A model generated the notes under the pieces. That model saw only the letters and a list, made by a program, of their open reading frames with translations. It ran no database searches and had not been told where the DNA came from. Below, one piece after another: positions 1-9,570 of a DNA stretch of 64,000 nucleotides. Every line of letters starts with the position of its first letter. Position 1 is the first letter of the stretch. The translations under genes and the position numbers were made by a program. Source of the stretch: Halocaridina rubra (lineage: Eukaryota > Arthropoda > Malacostraca > Decapoda > Atyidae); the NCBI GenBank assembly GCA_037179515.1, contig JAXCGZ010000134.1, positions 25,001 through 89,000 on the forward strand, written 5' to 3'.

Positions 1-247
1 GGAACGAGAAATGCATGAGAGACAGCTAGCAGAAGAGAGGAAATTAGAGGAAAAACAGAGGGAAAGAAGGAGGCGAGAGGAACAACAAAATAGAGAAAAG
101 AAAATAAATAGGTATATTGCCATTGGTCTGGTGTGTTTCGCCTACTTAGTGAGCAGCTATTCGGATTCTATGGTCTCAATGAGTTCCTTAATCATTATAA
201 GTTGTCTCATAATTGCGATAAGTATACTTTTGCAGCCTGGTAAATAA
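1..247 (+). CDS. Partial small protein: charged coiled coil plus two membrane segments (C-terminal part)
   Basis: The frame is open from the window edge (reading ERE before the first Met at position 11) to TAA at 245-247, so the start lies outside the window. The visible protein begins with about 35 very polar residues rich in Glu, Arg, Gln and Lys that should form a helix or coiled coil. Two hydrophobic stretches follow, one starting near IAIGLVCFAYLV and one near LIIISCLIIAISILL, separated by a short Ser/Met loop, with a five-residue tail ending PGK. I do not recognise the family. A second ORF at 32306-32763 has the same order (charged helix, two hydrophobic segments, short tail) and shares the tetrapeptide MHER, so the two may be paralogues. 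An AATAAA lies about 170 bp downstream. Membrane anchoring with a cytoplasmic coiled coil is inference only. Confidence 0.5.
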   Translation, partial: EREMHERQLAEERKLEEKQRERRRREEQQNREKKINRYIAIGLVCFAYLVSSYSDSMVSMSSLIIISCLIIAISILLQPGK

Positions 248-413
248 CGCGGATCATTCCCTGATCACATGATACCATGTTATCATTGTTTCTCTCGTAA
301 GGGAATTGTTATCACGTAATTATACGTAGTATGATTACTGTGCTGACTTCCCCAGCTGACCGATATTTTTGAGACGATAGATTATTTAAAGGTATGTTCA
401 TTTCAGTACATAC

Positions 414-419
414 AATAAA
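414..419 (+). other. Possible polyadenylation signal AATAAA
   Basis: The canonical hexamer lies about 170 bp after the stop codon of the partial gene ending at 247. It fits that gene's 3' end but could be chance in AT-rich DNA. Confidence 0.35.
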
Positions 420-468
420 ATTTGTGGTTATTAATGGTTAGTCTCAGGCATTTGCCTGAAACTAAATG

Positions 469-593
<125 letters not shown>

Positions 594-749
594 TTTGCTA
601 TGTCGCTTTCATCAGCCCCTAATCTCATTTTGCTTCTTTATTTCATTCTCGTTGCTGTCTCTCATTACACCCACAACAATTCCCTGTATTTTTCTATTTC
701 TACAGAGCATCTAATATCCTCGCTCTCACCTTTCATTTTTCTCGTTCTT

Positions 750-823
750 CACATCTGACAAGTCACAATACTCCCCATCTCTGTTTCTCTCTATGTTTTC
801 TTCGTGCTCTGGCCCGATGAGGG
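750..823 (+). mobile_element. 3'-end fragment of a LINE-E-like element
   Basis: The segment containing ACATCTGACAAGTCA, CCATCTCT, TTCTTCGTGC and GATGAGGG matches 59341-59411 at most positions. The GATGAGGG motif also occurs just before the tail of the LINE E copy near 26640. Here the fragment runs directly into a (TAT)n array, as if the tail had expanded. Confidence 0.5.
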
Positions 824-1041
<218 letters not shown>

Positions 1042-1179
1042 CTCGTAGCAATCCGTGCTATATAATTACTTATTGTTTTAACAGTTTTAGATCATTCTTA
1101 ATGACAGCCTTACAAAGGTAAGTGACGTGATTAAATGGAGAAAATATCATATTGTATTCCTAATCTTGAAATTTAATAT

Positions 1180-1655
1180 TTTGGTGAATAGAGGTGTGCA
1201 TTTTTAGTGTAAGGATTTAGTTTGACATTTAAATTTTTGGTTTATGTAGATATAATTATTAGTATGAAACTTTATGATGAGAATTAACATTTTGGTGCAT
1301 GTAGGGAAATTTATATTATGAAATGCTGTTAAAGTTAAATCTATTAGTATATGGAGATGCATGTTTTTTAATAAAGATTTTATTTGAAAATAGTTTTCTT
1401 TTGTTGTATATATTTGAAATTGTATTATCAAATGTGATTTTGAATTTTAGAATTCTGGTGTACGTAGATGCATTTTTACAATGAAATATCATTTGAAATT
1501 TAATTCGTTTTTGTATGTAGGTGTTTGAATTTCCAAATTTTACCATAAATTGATTTCATTGGTATGTATGTAAATTAATAGTAAATAATTTCATATCAGT
1601 ATTTGGTGCATGTAAGATAGTTTTTACTATAAAATATAATTTTTATTTTATTATG
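1180..1655 (+). repeat. Degenerate AT-rich minisatellite, period about 55 bp
   Basis: A motif of the form TTGGTGCATGTAGG followed by ATGAAAT-like and TTTGAAATTTAA-like blocks recurs with phase starts near 1181, 1237, 1292, 1344, 1401, 1454, 1509, 1559 and 1603. That is about nine units of 44 to 57 bp, strongly diverged, so it reads as unique AT-rich DNA at first sight. No coding potential is evident. Confidence 0.6.
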
Positions 1656-1790
1656 TATTATTATCGGGGACATTGTGACGCATTTTTTAATTCCCAGGAA
1701 TATTATAACCTTAAATACGCACATAATTATTTCTGATGGATGTCATATTATAATGTAGAAATATAATTAGCATGAATTGGCAGATTTTTT

Positions 1791-4322
1791 TTATTGAGGT
1801 TCAACATTTGCATTCTGGATGTGTGTGTGTGTGTGTGTGTGTGTGTGTTGAACTTTTTCAAGCTTAGCTATGTGCTTTTTCAAGTGCGGATTCCAAAAGG
1901 GGGCTGCATATTCGAGTTTTGGCCTCACATAGGTTACATAAATATTTCTGAACATTTCCTTGTCCATGTGCCTGAAGGCTACCCTTACATTTGATAAGAA
2001 TGCATATGCTGCCCTTACTACGCCATTTATATGTATTTCTGGAGACAAATCTGCCAATATGTTTACTCCTAGATCTCTCTCATTTTCTGTCTCCTGAAGT
2101 TGTACTCCAGCCACCGAGTAGTCAAGCTTGGGCCTTCTTGCACTTGTACCCATTCTCATTACCTTACATTTTGAGGTATTGAATTTCATTAGCCACTTTT
2201 CTGACCACTCATGCAGATTATTTAGATCCTCCTGAAGTTCTCTACCATTGTTCTCGTTTTTTACTTTCTTCACAATCTTTGCATCATCTGCAAACATATT
2301 CATGAATGAATTTACAGACTCTGGTAGGTCATTTACATATACAAGGAACAAAAGTGGCCCTAAAACTGAACCCTGTGGAACTCCACTACTAACTCTTCTC
2401 CATTCAGACACTGAGTGTCTTACTCTAACCCTCTGTTCCCTTCCTTCTAAGTAAGTTTTTATCCATTCCAAGACATTTCCACCTATTCTAGCCATTGATT
2501 GCAGCTTCCTAATAAGTCTCCCATGTGGAACAGTGTCAAACGCTTTCTGGAAGTCTAGGAATATGCAATCTGCCCAGCCCTCTCTTTCCTGTAAGATTTG
2601 GCTTACCTCATCATAAAATTCTAATAAGTTTGTTACTGTTGATCTTCCTTCTCTGAAGCCATGTTGCCTCACTGACAAAAAGTTGAAGGATTCCAAGTGA
2701 AGAGAGATATGTTTCCTTAGTAGTTTCTCCATAACTTTGCAAACTATGCTGGTCAAGGAAACTGGTCTATAGTTCAGAGCCGTATCCCTCCTTCCCTTTT
2801 TGAAGATAGGTATCACATTTGCTTGTTTCCAGCATCTTGGAATCTCCCCCGACTCCAATGACTCCTTAAATATGATACTTAGTGCCACTGATATTGTGTT
2901 TGCGCATTTTTTAAGCACATGAGGGGATATGTCATCAGGACCTGTAGCTTTATGAACATCTAAATCCATCAGCGCTTTGCATACCTCTGTGGCTGTAAGG
3001 TTGATGTTCTCTAATACCGGCCCTTGAGCTTCTATCACTGCAATCTGAGGGGGTGGGGTATTTTCTACTGTAAATACTGACTGAAACTCCTTGTTCAATT
3101 CTTTGCAGATCTCTTCGTCCGTCTCAGTGATGCTTCCATCCGCTCTCTTTAGCCTTAAAACCTGTTCTTTTACCTTCAGTTTTCCTCTGATAAAGCTGTG
3201 GAAAAGCTTGGGATTTTCTTTCGCCTTCCTGGTGATGTCCCTCTCATAATCTTTCTCTGCCTCTCTCCTTTTACTTAGGTAGTCATTTCTTGCTCTTTTG
3301 TAGGTTTGCCAGGCATTTATGTTTTTTCTCCTCCTATACCTTTTCCAGCATTTGTCTCTCCACTCCTTAGCTCTTTTACACCCATTATCGAACCATTTCT
3401 CTCTGGCATGAATTACACCTACTTTGGTGACAGGTATGCAGCAATCTACAATCTTCCCATATTTCTCACAAAAGATGTCATACATTTCTTGTACAGATTT
3501 GTTGTAAAATAAGGTTCTCCAGTCAATAACTGCAAAAAGCTCATTCATTTTGATGTAATCTCCTTTCTGATAGTTCCTCCTCATGTCCTCAGTGCCTCTA
3601 CTCTCAGGAAGAATGTCTTCAATGATATACTCCATCAACAACACACAGTGGTCACTCTTTCCAATTGGTGGTTCATACTCAATATTTTCAATATCCAACA
3701 CATTATCTGTGAACACCAGATCAAGTAGTGATGGCTCATCCCCACCCCTGGCTCTTGTTGGTTCCATTACATGTTGGTGTAGGAAATTCCCTTGTACGCA
3801 ATCTAGGAATCTTGCCCCAAAGGAGTCCTCACCACTGTGTGGGTCAAGATTTATCCAATCTATCTCTTTATGATTAAAGTCTCCCATAATCAAAATCCTA
3901 CATTTTTTCTCCCGCGCCATGTTAACAACTGAGTTTATGACTTCAATCGTACCTATATGACTTTCCTCATAAATTTCAAGCCTATTTTGGTTCCTTGGTG
4001 GGTTGTATACAACAGTTATTATAATGCTCTCTGACCCAGTATTTATGCGAGCAACAAGAAATTCCCTGAACTCACTTTCTATAGCCAAGTTTATCTCTTC
4101 AACTTGAATCCTCTCACTTATGAGCAGTGCTATCCCTCCACCAGTCCTCTCAGATCTTTCGACCCTTAGTATTCTGAAGCCCTTAGGAAAAACTGTGACA
4201 CTGTTTATGTCCTCACTCAACTTAGTCTCTGTAATTGCTACTATATCTGCCTTACTGTTGTGAATCCTATCTTTTAATTCTACTGCCTTACCAGCTAATC
4301 CATCAGCATTTGTGTATAACAA
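1791..4322 (-). CDS. LINE A ORF2 protein: endonuclease-reverse transcriptase, C-terminus replaced by (GT)n
   Basis: 843 codons counted from a TTG at 4322; the frame is open from 4418 and has no ATG before residue 134, inside the endonuclease. Residues 1-230 are an exonuclease-endonuclease-phosphatase fold nuclease: TETKL 31-35, VVYNPPR 104-110, GDFN 147-150, SDH 223-225. Residues ~440-730 are the reverse transcriptase: FLDFQKAFD 588-596 (first catalytic Asp), GVPQG 647-651, FADD 677-680 (catalytic Asp pair). All key residues are present with no internal stop. After KLEKVQ at 820-825 the protein turns into His-Thr repeats from the CA array, so it lacks the conserved C-terminal ~125 residues seen at 45512-45979. 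It would nick target DNA and prime cDNA synthesis (family knowledge). The truncation probably makes this copy inactive. Confidence 0.85.
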   Translation of the reverse strand: MLYTNADGLAGKAVELKDRIHNSKADIVAITETKLSEDINSVTVFPKGFRILRVERSERTGGGIALLISERIQVEEINLAIESEFREFLVARINTGSESIIITVVYNPPRNQNRLEIYEESHIGTIEVINSVVNMAREKKCRILIMGDFNHKEIDWINLDPHSGEDSFGARFLDCVQGNFLHQHVMEPTRARGGDEPSLLDLVFTDNVLDIENIEYEPPIGKSDHCVLLMEYIIEDILPESRGTEDMRRNYQKGDYIKMNELFAVIDWRTLFYNKSVQEMYDIFCEKYGKIVDCCIPVTKVGVIHAREKWFDNGCKRAKEWRDKCWKRYRRRKNINAWQTYKRARNDYLSKRREAEKDYERDITRKAKENPKLFHSFIRGKLKVKEQVLRLKRADGSITETDEEICKELNKEFQSVFTVENTPPPQIAVIEAQGPVLENINLTATEVCKALMDLDVHKATGPDDISPHVLKKCANTISVALSIIFKESLESGEIPRCWKQANVIPIFKKGRRDTALNYRPVSLTSIVCKVMEKLLRKHISLHLESFNFLSVRQHGFREGRSTVTNLLEFYDEVSQILQEREGWADCIFLDFQKAFDTVPHGRLIRKLQSMARIGGNVLEWIKTYLEGREQRVRVRHSVSEWRRVSSGVPQGSVLGPLLFLVYVNDLPESVNSFMNMFADDAKIVKKVKNENNGRELQEDLNNLHEWSEKWLMKFNTSKCKVMRMGTSARRPKLDYSVAGVQLQETENERDLGVNILADLSPEIHINGVVRAAYAFLSNVRVAFRHMDKEMFRNIYVTYVRPKLEYAAPFWNPHLKKHIAKLEKVQHTHTHTHTHIQNANVEPQ
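1820..1848 (+). repeat. (GT)n array interrupting LINE A
   Basis: About 29 bp of GT. Read on the minus strand it gives the His-Thr run that replaces the C-terminus of the LINE A reverse transcriptase. Confidence 0.95.
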
Positions 4323-4324
4323 TC

Positions 4325-5404
4325 TTAATGAGGCCCCATCCCCTGATCTTCTGTCATTATCTTCTTTATCTCCCCTTTGTCTGGAAGTATTCCGTAACGA
4401 AAATTTTTCTTCTCTTCTTCATTTCTTCCATCATTTAACCTTCTTGCCTCTTGCAACAAGTTTTTGATCTTTCCCATCTCTTCCTGTGTTCTGTATCGTC
4501 TAATGAACACTTCTTTGCATTCTTGAAGGTCTTTTAGACTTTTTTTTCTCAACAATATTTCCCTACATGTCTCCCCTCTCTCAAAGGTTACTTTTGTTGG
4601 TCTCGGCTTTCCTTCCCTCGAATATTTACCTAGTTGGTGTATGTTTACAATATCCTCAGGACCACATACTACTCCAAGCTTTCTTATCAGGTCTACAACC
4701 CTAGCTTTATTTTCTTCAAGTCTCCCCTGCCATGTTGGCTCCTGGGATTCACTTATGCCTGAGATTACCACTGTCTTCTCCTTATCAAGTGCCTGTCTGA
4801 TGAGTGGGTTTGCCCTTTCCATCACAACGTCTTTCATTTTTTCGATTACTGTCTCTTTATAGTCAACTGTTTGTATGTTTTCCAGTGCCACCACCTTTAC
4901 AGCCTCTTTTACTGCCACATTCCCCTTTAGTGCATCAGCAAAGGACGTTTTCATGGCATCATTTTCCATATTCAGCTCCTGGAACTCTTTTCTGAACTGT
5001 TCAATGTTTTCTTTAATCTGAACATTCCAAGCAGCAATCTCGTCTCTCTCAGAAGATAGCAGTGAACTAACATCTAATTCCTTTAGGTTGTCATTTAGCT
5101 GTTTGTTTTTATCTTCTTGATTAGAAATTCTAGATTCTAGTTGACTCTTTTCCCCTTCCAGCTTCTTTATTCTTTTTTCTAGTTCCTTTCTCTCCTGCCC
5201 TTGTGCTTTATTTGCTTCCTCCAAAGATCTTATTTGTTCTCTGAGTGTTTCATTCTCTTTCATTTCTCCATCCATATTCCGAATTTTATCATCAAGGCTT
5301 GTAACCATTTCCTCTAACTTCTTGATTCTCTGTTTAAGTCCTCTGATGACTACCCCTTCTCCCGACCCATGGGTGGGAGAGGTTTGGGACAGAGATGGCT
5401 TCAT
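4325..5404 (-). CDS. LINE A ORF1 protein: coiled coil plus RRM-like nucleic-acid-binding region
   Basis: About 359 codons if the ATG at 5404-5402 is used; the frame extends upstream only through the (GT)n array as a His-Thr repeat, so this ATG is the sensible start. Residues ~20-150 are heptad-like and charged (Leu, Glu, Lys, Gln rich), a long coiled coil expected to trimerise or oligomerise. Residues ~215-340 contain TVVISGI, then HQLGK, PRPTKVTFE and VFIRR..RTQEE, the pattern of the RRM-like domain in LINE ORF1 proteins that bind the element RNA. It ends GMGPH with TAA at 4327-4325. ORF2 is in the -1 frame and overlaps the last ~94 nt. The RNA chaperone role is family knowledge, not shown here. 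Confidence 0.82.
   Translation of the reverse strand: MKPSLSQTSPTHGSGEGVVIRGLKQRIKKLEEMVTSLDDKIRNMDGEMKENETLREQIRSLEEANKAQGQERKELEKRIKKLEGEKSQLESRISNQEDKNKQLNDNLKELDVSSLLSSERDEIAAWNVQIKENIEQFRKEFQELNMENDAMKTSFADALKGNVAVKEAVKVVALENIQTVDYKETVIEKMKDVVMERANPLIRQALDKEKTVVISGISESQEPTWQGRLEENKARVVDLIRKLGVVCGPEDIVNIHQLGKYSREGKPRPTKVTFERGETCREILLRKKSLKDLQECKEVFIRRYRTQEEMGKIKNLLQEARRLNDGRNEEEKKNFRYGILPDKGEIKKIMTEDQGMGPH
4400..4406 (-). promoter_or_regulatory. Candidate -1 ribosomal frameshift heptamer A AAT TTT in the ORF1/ORF2 overlap
   Basis: In ORF1 frame the codons here are AAG AAA AAT TTT CGT. The heptamer A AAT TTT fits the X XXY YYZ slippery pattern, and slipping back one base leads straight into the open ORF2 frame. 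The ORF2 frame has a TGA at 4421-4419 just upstream and no stop between 4418 and ORF2. No downstream stimulatory structure was established. Confidence 0.4.
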
Positions 5405-5407
5405 TTT

Positions 5408-5410
<3 letters not shown>

Positions 5411-5472
<62 letters not shown>
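5411..5472 (+). repeat. (GT)n microsatellite at the 5' edge of LINE A copy 1
   Basis: 62 bp of pure GT directly upstream (minus-strand sense) of the ORF1 start codon. Confidence 0.97.
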
Positions 5473-6160
<688 letters not shown>

Positions 6161-6361
6161 TGTTTTTAAAACAAATAAAAACGAATCAAAAAACTATGTG
6201 TATGTTTTATGGTTTTCTGTAGTGAGCAAAAAAACATAAATAAATAAAGTATACAAAAATGAAGAATTTGTTTTTCTGAGATGCTTCAAAATTGTCTCAT
6301 ATTGTTCATTTTTTATAATAAAAATATAACGTATCAGTCTTTTTACACTCTTCCTCCTATA

Positions 6362-6389
6362 CAACAATAACAACAACAACAACAACAAC

Positions 6390-6448
<59 letters not shown>

Positions 6449-6490
6449 TAATTATAATAATAATAATAATAATGATGATGATAATAATAA
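6362..6490 (+). repeat. (CAA)n-(ATA)n trinucleotide array
   Basis: CAA units pass into AAT units with a few ATG interruptions near 6473-6481. Confidence 0.95.
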
Positions 6491-6612
6491 CAACTGGAGT
6501 CTCTGATTTGTTATAACGAATTGCTGATAATATGCACATTTACTTCGACTATGGATAACGTTTGCACATAGTAATATATAATTCTACAGAACTATTTTGA
6601 TGTGACGATTAA

Positions 6613-6780
6613 TTGATGATTAGAATTCGCTAAGCGAGGAGGTAGTTAATGCTAACTCAATCCACAGTTTAAAGGACAAATATGAGAGGTATCTCTGAGC
6701 GCAAAACTGGAACCGACCAGGAGACGGAGAGTTACGAGCATACGGCAATTTCCCGTGAGCACAATTAGGTAACTACACAC
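6613..6780 (+). mobile_element. LINE A 3'-end fragment
   Basis: It matches the final codons of LINE A ORF2 (ATTCGCTAAGCGAGGAGG, then AGTTAATGCTAACTCAATCC) and its 3' UTR (AGGAGACGGAGAGTTACGAGC, ending CACAATTAGGTAACTACACAC). It is strongly 5' truncated. Confidence 0.8.
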
Positions 6781-7204
6781 GCAAATTATGTTGTACGGGG
6801 AATTGTGCATCAGACATTCCCAACCTTTTACAAACAGTAATCCTGACCCATTAATCATATCACAGCAAAGATTTACGTAACGAACTTTAATTTTATTACG
6901 AAGGTAGTGGACAGAGACTTATAATTAGGCCTACTTCAAGTTGCACTACAAACTCCTTGATCGCCACCGAAGTTGTAAGTTTTTACGTCTATTTTGCATT
7001 TTTATTTTTCTTATTTTATGAATGTTATTAACCATCTCATCCATTTATCATAAAAGAGAACGTGCTTCCCCACAAAACACTGGGGATATGATATTACTCT
7101 TAGGTCATAATTCTTGAAAACTATACACAAAATACAGAGAAACTCTAGATATTTAGATAAATATATTGATATAGTAACACTGAACTGTTAACATACAGTC
7201 TAAA
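6781..7204. other. AT-rich spacer, nothing recognised
   Basis: About 420 bp with no ORF of note, no repeat array and no match to other parts of the window. Confidence 0.35.
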
Positions 7205-7767
<563 letters not shown>

Positions 7768-8147
7768 ATTGGTATAGATATAGAAAAAACAATGGAGACA
7801 ATCTTTACTTTTTAAGTTTTCTCCAATACTTGAACTGTAAATGAGATATGATATATATTGTACACTCAGTATATCGTAGGATGTAGGTACATACCTTTAG
7901 CTTAATGCAAATTGCCTTTGTGGTACCTCTTGACGCATTATTCTTTTGGTTTAAAACTAGTTTCAATGTTATGCGCAATAAGATTATTAAAAATAAAATC
8001 CAACCCTAAAGTTAGGAGTTCAACCATCAAAGGGTGTTACACGTACATCTCTTTTACATCGCTTGTTTAGCAAAAGGGGATAATTCTGAGAAGGCAGTCC
8101 AGGGTTCTAATCTCAGTCAGGCCCTTCAACAGTGTTTAGGATAGCAC
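7768..8147. other. Spacer, nothing recognised
   Basis: About 380 bp of unique AT-rich DNA. The short ORFs here are not supported. Confidence 0.35.
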
Positions 8148-8300
8148 TGTAGCGAGGGGATAGAATGATCGACTCGTGGACTCGACCCGTGTTCAAGCCC
8201 ACGGCGGGTCGTTAGGAAGGGCATCCAGCCTGAATTCTCAAGCCTCATTCTGTGTCCACCCCAAACTGGGAACTAACTGTGACGCATAAAACGTTAAGAA
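8148..8300 (+). mobile_element. tRNA-derived SINE, family 2, copy 1
   Basis: A box-like TAGCGAGGGGATAG and, about 40 bp later, a B box-like GTGTTCAAGCCC resemble an internal RNA polymerase III promoter. The following CGTTAGGAAGGGCATCCAGC is shared with the copy at 61615-61790. The ends are not well defined. Confidence 0.55.
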
Positions 8301-8579
8301 ACAAAATTGAGAGTGCAGTGGCGTGCCGCATGCGGTAGCCCCTAGCAACTCAGCAAGACTCAGTGAGTACACCACATGTAAGTGTGGGCTCTGTGATGGA
8401 ACTGTGTATTCACATGCTCAAACTTAGATAAGCGCACAAAATTCCTAGTTCCGCATGACTCAAGGGTTGGTAAATAAAAAAAAAAATAAAAAAAGGAATG
8501 GCTTATCATAGTTTAGTTCCTGGGTTCATCCAGTGAGGACGTGCTTCCAGTAGCTCTAATCTTGACCAAACTTAGTACA

Positions 8580-9570
8580 ATGGAGAGTGGTGGTGTTCTT
8601 TGTGCTGGTGGTGTTAGTGGTAGTGGTGTTGGTAGTTGTGTCGTTGTTGGTGCTGTTTGTGGCTGTGCTGGGGATTTGTCCTCGTCTGACGCAAGCAAAC
8701 TCATTTTTAATTTAAGAAATGAGTTGGCCGCAGTCAGGCAGGAGGTCAGATCCTTAGCTGAGGAGAACAGGGATCTGAGAGGTAAAGTAGAGGTGTTAAC
8801 CAGGAAGGGTCGATTGAATAATGAAGACGACTGGAAAGTTGTGAATAAGGGTTCAACGAAAATGGTTCTTAAGAAAAATGATACTTTTAGACTACAGGTT
8901 GCTAATTCATTTAGGTCACTTAGAGATGAATGTGACAGTGGCGGCAGCAATTCTTCAGGAACCATAGAGTCAGATAGGTGTACTAATGATCGTAAAAATG
9001 GAAGTGGGAAAAGCTCTCAGGTCAAGAGCCTAGGTAAGTCTCCCAAGGTCGGAGTAACCCATCCTCCGGATAAGTCTCGTTCTTTGGTAATTGTAGGGGA
9101 TTCACTATGCAGATATGTAGACAGGAAACTCAGGCATAGAGTTAGAGGAAAATATTTTTTTCCCTGGAGCAGGTATGAAGAAGGTGGGTGAGTCAATAAA
9201 TAGCTGGATTGAGAAAAAAGATGTTGTTTGTTTGATAGCTGGGGGAAATGACGTGCAGGATGGTAGAAGTGAAGAGCTGATTAGGTTGTATAGACAAGCC
9301 CTGGATAAGATTAGGAAAAGGGGTGCAGTTCCTGTGATGTGTGGTATTCTCCCTAGGCTTAGCCAAAGTTCAGAGTGGTGGTCTCGAGCTATAGGAGTAA
9401 ATGCTAGGATGAAAGTCTTCTGTCGGGAGAATAATATAGGTTTTATAGACGGGTGGGATCACTTCACTAGTCGTAAGCATATGTATGCAAGGGATGGAGT
9501 GCATCTTTCTAATTCAGGTGTCTCGGTATTGGCTGGTATGATAGACAGAGAGGTAGGGGGGTTTTGTTAG
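8580..9570 (+). pseudogene. CR1 ORF1 (coiled coil plus SGNH/GDSL esterase), broken by a +1 frameshift
   Basis: The ATG at 8580-8582 starts a Gly/Val-rich N-terminus. A leucine-rich coiled coil follows at about residues 38-75, then a Ser/Lys-rich linker. The SGNH hydrolase-like domain shows GDSLCR (nucleophile block), GGNDV (block III) and DGVHLS (Asp/His block). The frame breaks at a run of seven T at 9155-9161; the sister copy has six T there. The second half continues in another frame from 9175 to TAG at 9568-9570. Because it is a single homopolymer indel, a sequencing or assembly error is possible and the ORF could be intact in reality. CR1 ORF1 esterases are thought to aid membrane or RNP interactions (family knowledge, weakly understood). 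Confidence 0.8.

Larger units (their letters stand above)
1849..5410 (-). mobile_element. LINE family A copy 1 (CR1/Jockey-group non-LTR retrotransposon), best-preserved copy
   Basis: This minus-strand element carries ORF1 (coiled coil plus RRM-like) followed by ORF2 (apurinic endonuclease plus reverse transcriptase). It is cut at both ends by GT arrays: (GT)n at 5411-5472 lies five bases ahead of the ORF1 ATG, and (GT)n at 1820-1848 replaces the last ~125 codons of ORF2 and the 3' UTR. The missing 3' part is present in the copies ending at 46038 and 48373. Group assignment rests on the domain order and RT motifs; the exact clade needs a tree. Confidence 0.88.

Noticed and set aside
8513..8965. 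Antisense ORFs over CR1 ORF1 (8513-8965, 15358-15912) and over the cuticle gene (52423-52809 and others)
   Set aside because: Shadows of the sense coding frame; no independent motifs or start contexts.
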